Source: an uncultured Desulfarculaceae bacterium (GTDB taxonomy: Bacteria; Desulfobacterota; Desulfarculia; Desulfarculales; Desulfarculaceae). Taken from it: a stretch of 9,380 nt of DNA. Below the pieces are notes generated by a model, which was given only the letters and a program-made list of their open reading frames with translations, had not been told where the DNA came from and did not search any database. The number at the start of each line of letters is the position of its first letter. Position 1 is the stretch's first letter. Where the stretch lies: positions 1-9,380 of the forward strand of contig CALERA010000271.1 in assembly GCA_937908275.1 (NCBI GenBank), written 5' to 3'. Shown in pieces: positions 7,406-9,380 of this stretch. The translations under genes were made by a program, and so were the position numbers.

Positions 7406-7966
7406 CTATATCCTCTTGCCGGCCGGGGGGCAGCCCCCCGCGGCCAGCCACCATTTGCACAGGGCCGCCACCACCAGGCTGTGGCTGATCCCGCCCCCGG
7501 CCACCAGGCCGGGCAGCTCCCCGGCGGCCACCTCCAGCACCTCGATCTCCTCGTCGTCCTCGGTGCGCTGCTCCTGCACCCGCTGGCAATTTTGCGCCAG
7601 GAAAGTGTGGCAGCGGTTGCCGAACAGGGCCGGGTTGGGATGCACCCAGCCCAGGTCCGCCAGGCTCCCGGCCTGGTGGCCGGTCTCCTCCAACAGCTCC
7701 CGGGCGGCAGCCTGGGCCGGGGTCTCGCCCGGGTCCACCATGCCGCCGGGAATCTCCAGGGCGGAGTGGGCGATGCCGTGCCGCCACTGGCGGATCAGCA
7801 CCACCCGGCCCTGGTTTGTCACCGGAATGATATTGACCCAATCCGGCGCCGAAAGCACCAGGAACTCGCGCTCCAGGCCATCGTCCCGCCGCCGCAACTG
7901 GGCGTCAACCCTCAGGACCGGGTGGTCCAGCACCGCGCGGGAGGCCAGGTTCCGCCAGTTTCTCAC
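7406..7966 (-). CDS. Nudix hydrolase, ADP-ribose pyrophosphatase-like, 186 aa
   Basis: A complete Nudix box GX5EX7REUXEEXGU is visible: G75, E81, R89-E90, E93-E94, G96 (GGMVDPGETPAQAAARELLEETG read in two parts, 74-80 and 81-96). The catalytic glutamates are all present, so Mg2+-dependent cleavage of a nucleoside diphosphate linked to another moiety is expected. The flanking features DWVNIIPVT, VVLIRQWRHGIAHSALEIPGG and the later HPNPALFGNRCHTFLA fit the ADP-ribose/sugar-nucleotide branch rather than MutT. The true substrate cannot be assigned. The GTG start has a G-rich stretch about seven bases upstream. This is the first gene of the minus-strand operon and is followed by selA after 2 bases; the selA ribosome binding site lies inside its last codons. 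A direct role in selenium metabolism is not established. Confidence 0.92.
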   Translation of the reverse strand: MRNWRNLASRAVLDHPVLRVDAQLRRRDDGLEREFLVLSAPDWVNIIPVTNQGRVVLIRQWRHGIAHSALEIPGGMVDPGETPAQAAARELLEETGHQAGSLADLGWVHPNPALFGNRCHTFLAQNCQRVQEQRTEDDEEIEVLEVAAGELPGLVAGGGISHSLVVAALCKWWLAAGGCPPAGKRI

Positions 7967-7992
7967 AGTCGTTCCCCCCCGCGATGGTCAGG

Positions 7993-8021
7993 TTGTATTA
8001 TCCTTCTCATGATGCTAAATT
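7993..8021 (+). promoter_or_regulatory. Candidate sigma70-type promoter for cheX
   Basis: TTGTAT (7993-7998) and TAAATT (8016-8021) are separated by exactly 17 bases, in a locally AT-rich patch of an otherwise very GC-rich window. Matches to consensus are partial (3/6 and 4/6). If used, transcription would start near 8028 and leave a leader of about 120 bases before cheX. It faces the Nudix promoter region on the minus strand. Confidence 0.35.
7997..8002 (-). promoter_or_regulatory. Possible -10 element of the Nudix-selA operon
   Basis: GATAAT on the minus strand (8002-7997) lies about 30 bases before the Nudix GTG, which would give a short leader. No good -35 hexamer is seen 16-18 bases upstream, so this is a weak call. 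It overlaps the candidate promoter for cheX on the other strand. Confidence 0.35.
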
Positions 8022-8034
8022 CTCGAGGATGAAA

Positions 8035-8080
8035 CTCCGCGCCCCGGAGCCTTGAGCGCTGGGGGAGCCGTCCTTGGCTC
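8035..8080 (+). other. Two adjacent hairpins in the cheX leader
   Basis: CTCCG (8035-8039) pairs with CGGAG (8045-8049) around a five-base loop. GAGCC (8065-8069) pairs with GGCTC (8076-8080) around a six-base loop, followed by TAATT. Both are short. No known riboswitch core (for example the cyclic di-GMP GEMM core or TPP box) was recognised. They may be chance structures in GC-rich DNA or part of leader control. Confidence 0.35.
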
Positions 8081-8147
8081 TAATTGGACATCACCTGCGA
8101 TCGGGCCTGGTTGCCGGCCGTCACGTATTCTAGCGGGATCAAACGCA

Positions 8148-8609
8148 ATGAACGTTGAATACATCAACCCGTTCCTCAAAGCCACGGCCAACGTCTTGAA
8201 AACCATGGCCTTCACCGAAACGACCCCTGGCAAGCCCTATCTGAAAAAGGAGACGGCCGCCGGGGGCGACATTTCCGGAGTGATCGGCATCACCGGCGAG
8301 ACCGAGGGCTCGCTGTCGGTCTCCTTCAGCGAGGCCTGCATCTGCCACATCGTCAGCAACATGTTCGGCGAGCCGGTGGAGGGCATCAACCAGGAGGTCG
8401 AGGACGCGGTGGGCGAGCTGACCAACATGATCAGCGGCGACGCCCGGCGCGAGTTGGCCGAGAAGGGCATCGTGCTCAAGTCCGCGATTCCCACCGTCAT
8501 CAGCGGCAAGAACCACACCGTCAAGCACATGACCAACGGCCCGGCCATCGCCATTCCCTTTGAAACTGCCGGCGGTTCCTTCCTGGTGGAGGTCTGCTTC
8601 AACCGCTAG
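8148..8609 (+). CDS. cheX: CheX-like chemotaxis phosphatase, 153 aa
   Basis: CheX proteins dephosphorylate CheY-P or other receiver-domain proteins in the cytoplasm. The N-terminus MNVEYINPFLKATANVLKTM is typical of the family. The CheC/CheX/FliY phosphatase signature is present: D86-x3-E90-x2-N93 (DAVGELTN), with the conserved proline at P115 in KSAIPTV. The remainder (GVIGITGETEGSLSVSF at 44-60, AIAIPFETAGGSFLVEVCF at 133-151) forms the expected beta strands. Length matches the family. The open frame extends upstream to 8052, but homology begins at the ATG at 8148; the ribosome binding site there is weak. No cheA, cheY, cheW or receptor gene is nearby, so this is a stand-alone copy that could serve chemotaxis or another two-component path. 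It is convergent with yggT. Confidence 0.9.
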   Translation: MNVEYINPFLKATANVLKTMAFTETTPGKPYLKKETAAGGDISGVIGITGETEGSLSVSFSEACICHIVSNMFGEPVEGINQEVEDAVGELTNMISGDARRELAEKGIVLKSAIPTVISGKNHTVKHMTNGPAIAIPFETAGGSFLVEVCFNR

Positions 8610-8614
8610 CCCGT

Positions 8615-8643
8615 CCCGCGCCGCGGACCGTGGTCCGCGCGGG
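8615..8643. terminator. GC-rich hairpin between convergent cheX and yggT
   Basis: CCCGCG and CGGACC on the left (8615-8620, 8624-8629) are complementary to GGTCC and GCGCGGG on the right (8632-8643), with a three-base bulge (8621-8623) and a very small loop. It starts five bases after the cheX stop. No T-run follows on either strand, so it may act as a transcript-end stabiliser or a weak two-way terminator rather than a classical intrinsic terminator. Confidence 0.45.
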
Positions 8644-8658
8644 ATCGGGCGCGAGGTT

Positions 8659-8675
8659 GGGATGGCGGGCATCCC
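8659..8675 (-). terminator. Short hairpin after the yggT stop
   Basis: GGGATG (8659-8664) and CATCCC (8670-8675) flank a five-base loop, four bases past the yggT stop codon on the minus strand. There is no T-run. Together with the neighbouring larger hairpin it fills the 70-base gap between the convergent genes. Confidence 0.35.
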
Positions 8676-8679
8676 GGGC

Positions 8680-8961
8680 CTAGCTGCTCATCCAGCCCAC
8701 GATGCTTCTGATGACCACCTGTTGCACGAACAGGATGGCCAGGATCAGGAGCATGGGGGCAATGTCCAGGCCGCCGAAGTTGGTGGGGATGAGGCGGCGG
8801 ATGTAGCGGTAGACCGGCTCGGTCAGCCCGCGCAGGGCCCGCACGATGGGGTTGCTGGGGTCGGGGCTGACCCAGGTCACCACCGCCGAGGCGATGACCA
8901 CCCACATATAGAGACTGAGAATCATGCTGATGAACGAAATCAGGTTGTAGATCAAGGCCAT
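8680..8961 (-). CDS. yggT: YggT family membrane protein, 93 aa
   Basis: A small membrane protein with two hydrophobic segments (about residues 4-31, and 67-90) separated by a basic loop. The family-typical stretch WVSPDPSNPIVRALRGLTEP (31-50) lies between them, followed by VYRYIRRLIPTNFGGLDIAP, which continues the YggT (PF02325) pattern. Proteins of this family occur near cell-division genes in many bacteria and in chloroplasts (Ycf19), and have been tied to osmotic tolerance and division-site or membrane organisation; the molecular role is not settled. This copy is one repeat unit long, about half of E. coli YggT, a common short form. The ATG start has GAGGAAAG just upstream. The usual neighbours (proC, a YggS-like PLP protein, divIVA) are not in the window downstream of it. 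It is divergent from the gene at 9178. Confidence 0.93.
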   Translation of the reverse strand: MALIYNLISFISMILSLYMWVVIASAVVTWVSPDPSNPIVRALRGLTEPVYRYIRRLIPTNFGGLDIAPMLLILAILFVQQVVIRSIVGWMSS

Positions 8962-8990
8962 TTTCTTTCCTCGGCTGGCTGACGGATTGA

Positions 8991-9022
8991 CCTATAGTCC
9001 TCAATGCGAGGCCGCCTGTCAA
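8991..9022 (-). promoter_or_regulatory. Possible yggT promoter
   Basis: A perfect TTGACA (9022-9017 on the minus strand) is followed 20 bases later by TATAGG (8996-8991), about 30 bases before the yggT ATG. The -35 is consensus, but the spacer is longer than the usual 16-18, so the assignment is tentative. Confidence 0.4.
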
Positions 9023-9049
9023 GGCCGCCCCCCAGGGCGCGGGGCGCGG

Positions 9050-9078
9050 TTGAGATTGACCAGGGGCCCTGCTATACT
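9050..9078 (+). promoter_or_regulatory. Sigma70-type promoter for the exported TPR-like gene
   Basis: TTGAGA (9050-9055) and TATACT (9073-9078) are spaced by exactly 17 bases and followed by an AT-rich start region. This is the best housekeeping-type promoter in the window. Transcription would start near 9085, giving a leader of about 90 bases. The next open frame on this strand is the gene at 9178. Confidence 0.65.
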
Positions 9079-9177
9079 TTTTCACAACAAGCTTATCTCA
9101 TGTCTAGCTTCGCGCCAGCCCAGCACAATCGGGGCGGCCGGGCTACTCAACCAAGATCAGCCGAGGAGTGGACGGTT

Positions 9178-9380
9178 ATGAAAGGCAGTCGCTTTGCGGT
9201 GGCCCTGGGTCTGACCCTTTCCCTGGCCCTGGGTCTGGGCCTGGCCGTGGCGGCCGAGGTGGCCAAGCCGGCCCAGTGCGTGGACAAGGACGCCTGCGCC
9301 GAGAAAATCCGTTTTGGCCGCGAGGCCTTTGACCGGGGACAGTTCAACCAGGCCAGGCAGCACTTCCGCCAGGCGGTGCA
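9178..9380 (+). CDS. Exported TPR-like protein, N-terminal part (3' end outside window)
   Basis: The frame is open to the window end: 67 full codons plus two bases. The ATG has GAGGAG at 9163-9168, nine bases upstream, and a good promoter further up. The first ~24 residues form a Sec signal peptide: MKGSR, a leucine-rich core (FAVALGLTLSLALGLGLAVA), then a likely cleavage after VAA or AVA before EVAKP. The mature start carries two cysteines (QCVDKDACAEK) in a C-x5-C arrangement. There is no lipobox. The segment FGREAFDRGQFNQARQHFRQ reads like the first helix pair of a TPR unit. A periplasmic or outer-membrane associated TPR protein is expected. Its partner or process cannot be told from this fragment. 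Confidence 0.85.
   Translation, partial: MKGSRFAVALGLTLSLALGLGLAVAAEVAKPAQCVDKDACAEKIRFGREAFDRGQFNQARQHFRQAV
9200..9247 (+). repeat. Imperfect 24-base tandem repeat in the signal-peptide core
   Basis: TGGCCCTGGGTCTG occurs at 9200-9213 and again at 9224-9237, exactly 24 bases apart and in frame. The following ten bases of each unit are partly alike. The repeat encodes ALGLTLSL then ALGLGLAV, that is, a doubled hydrophobic core of the signal peptide. Confidence 0.7.

Noticed and set aside
7404..7841. N-terminal extension of the selA frame
   Set aside because: The upstream part is Pro/Gly/Arg-rich, out of frame within the Nudix gene, and SelA similarity starts at the ATG at 7403 with a proper ribosome binding site.
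6645..8012. Plus-strand open frame of 455 codons opposite selA and the Nudix gene
   Set aside because: It is antisense to two well-recognised genes and its product has no family features.
8052..8147. Upstream extension of cheX
   Set aside because: The extra 32 residues lack CheX similarity; the typical CheX N-terminus begins at the ATG at 8148.
8033..8147. Riboswitch in the cheX leader (cyclic di-GMP, cobalamin or similar)
   Set aside because: Only two short hairpins are visible; no conserved riboswitch core sequence was found.
6003..8147. tRNA-Sec (selC) or a Sec-coding UGA near selA
   Set aside because: No cloverleaf with a long variable arm was seen in the gaps, and every gene here ends at a stop consistent with family length, so there is no sign of UGA readthrough.

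Overview
This is a GC-rich bacterial window (roughly 70% G+C by eye) with tight gene packing, Shine-Dalgarno starts and frequent GTG/TTG starts. A selenocysteine synthase (SelA), a stand-alone CheX phosphatase, YggT, a Nudix hydrolase and GGDEF/TPR proteins together suggest a Gram-negative proteobacterium-like host. An anaerobic, selenoprotein-using Desulfobacterota (former Deltaproteobacteria) lineage is my best guess; this is inference, since there is no rRNA or other marker here. No mobile element, CRISPR array, tRNA or rRNA was seen.

Left part (1-2807, + strand): the 3' end of a family-4 type glycosyltransferase, a second complete glycosyltransferase and an AEC-family transporter are linked by overlapping stop/start codons, so they are probably one transcript. 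The two glycosyltransferases look like the end of a surface polysaccharide or glycoconjugate cluster lying mostly outside the window. The transporter is co-transcribed but need not share that function.

Middle part (2812-7966, - strand): read right to left, a four-gene operon of Nudix hydrolase, selA, an 848-residue signalling/scaffold-like protein (two GGDEF-like domains whose signatures are both lost, a beta-rich middle domain, eight TPR units) and a small SRPBCC-like protein. Gaps are 2, 28 and 34 bases, each downstream gene has a clear ribosome binding site, and a small hairpin with a T-run closes the unit at 2825-2807. The operon is convergent with the transporter gene.

Right part (7967-9380): a divergent promoter region precedes cheX (+). 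Then come two hairpins between the convergent cheX and yggT (-), a divergent promoter region, and the 5' end of an exported TPR-like protein (+) that runs off the window.

Most of the window is recognisable housekeeping or accessory metabolism. The least ordinary object is the double-degenerate GGDEF/TPR protein inside the selA operon. The function of that protein, and of the SRPBCC-like protein after it, cannot be read from sequence. I did not find a convincing new defence or mobile system.
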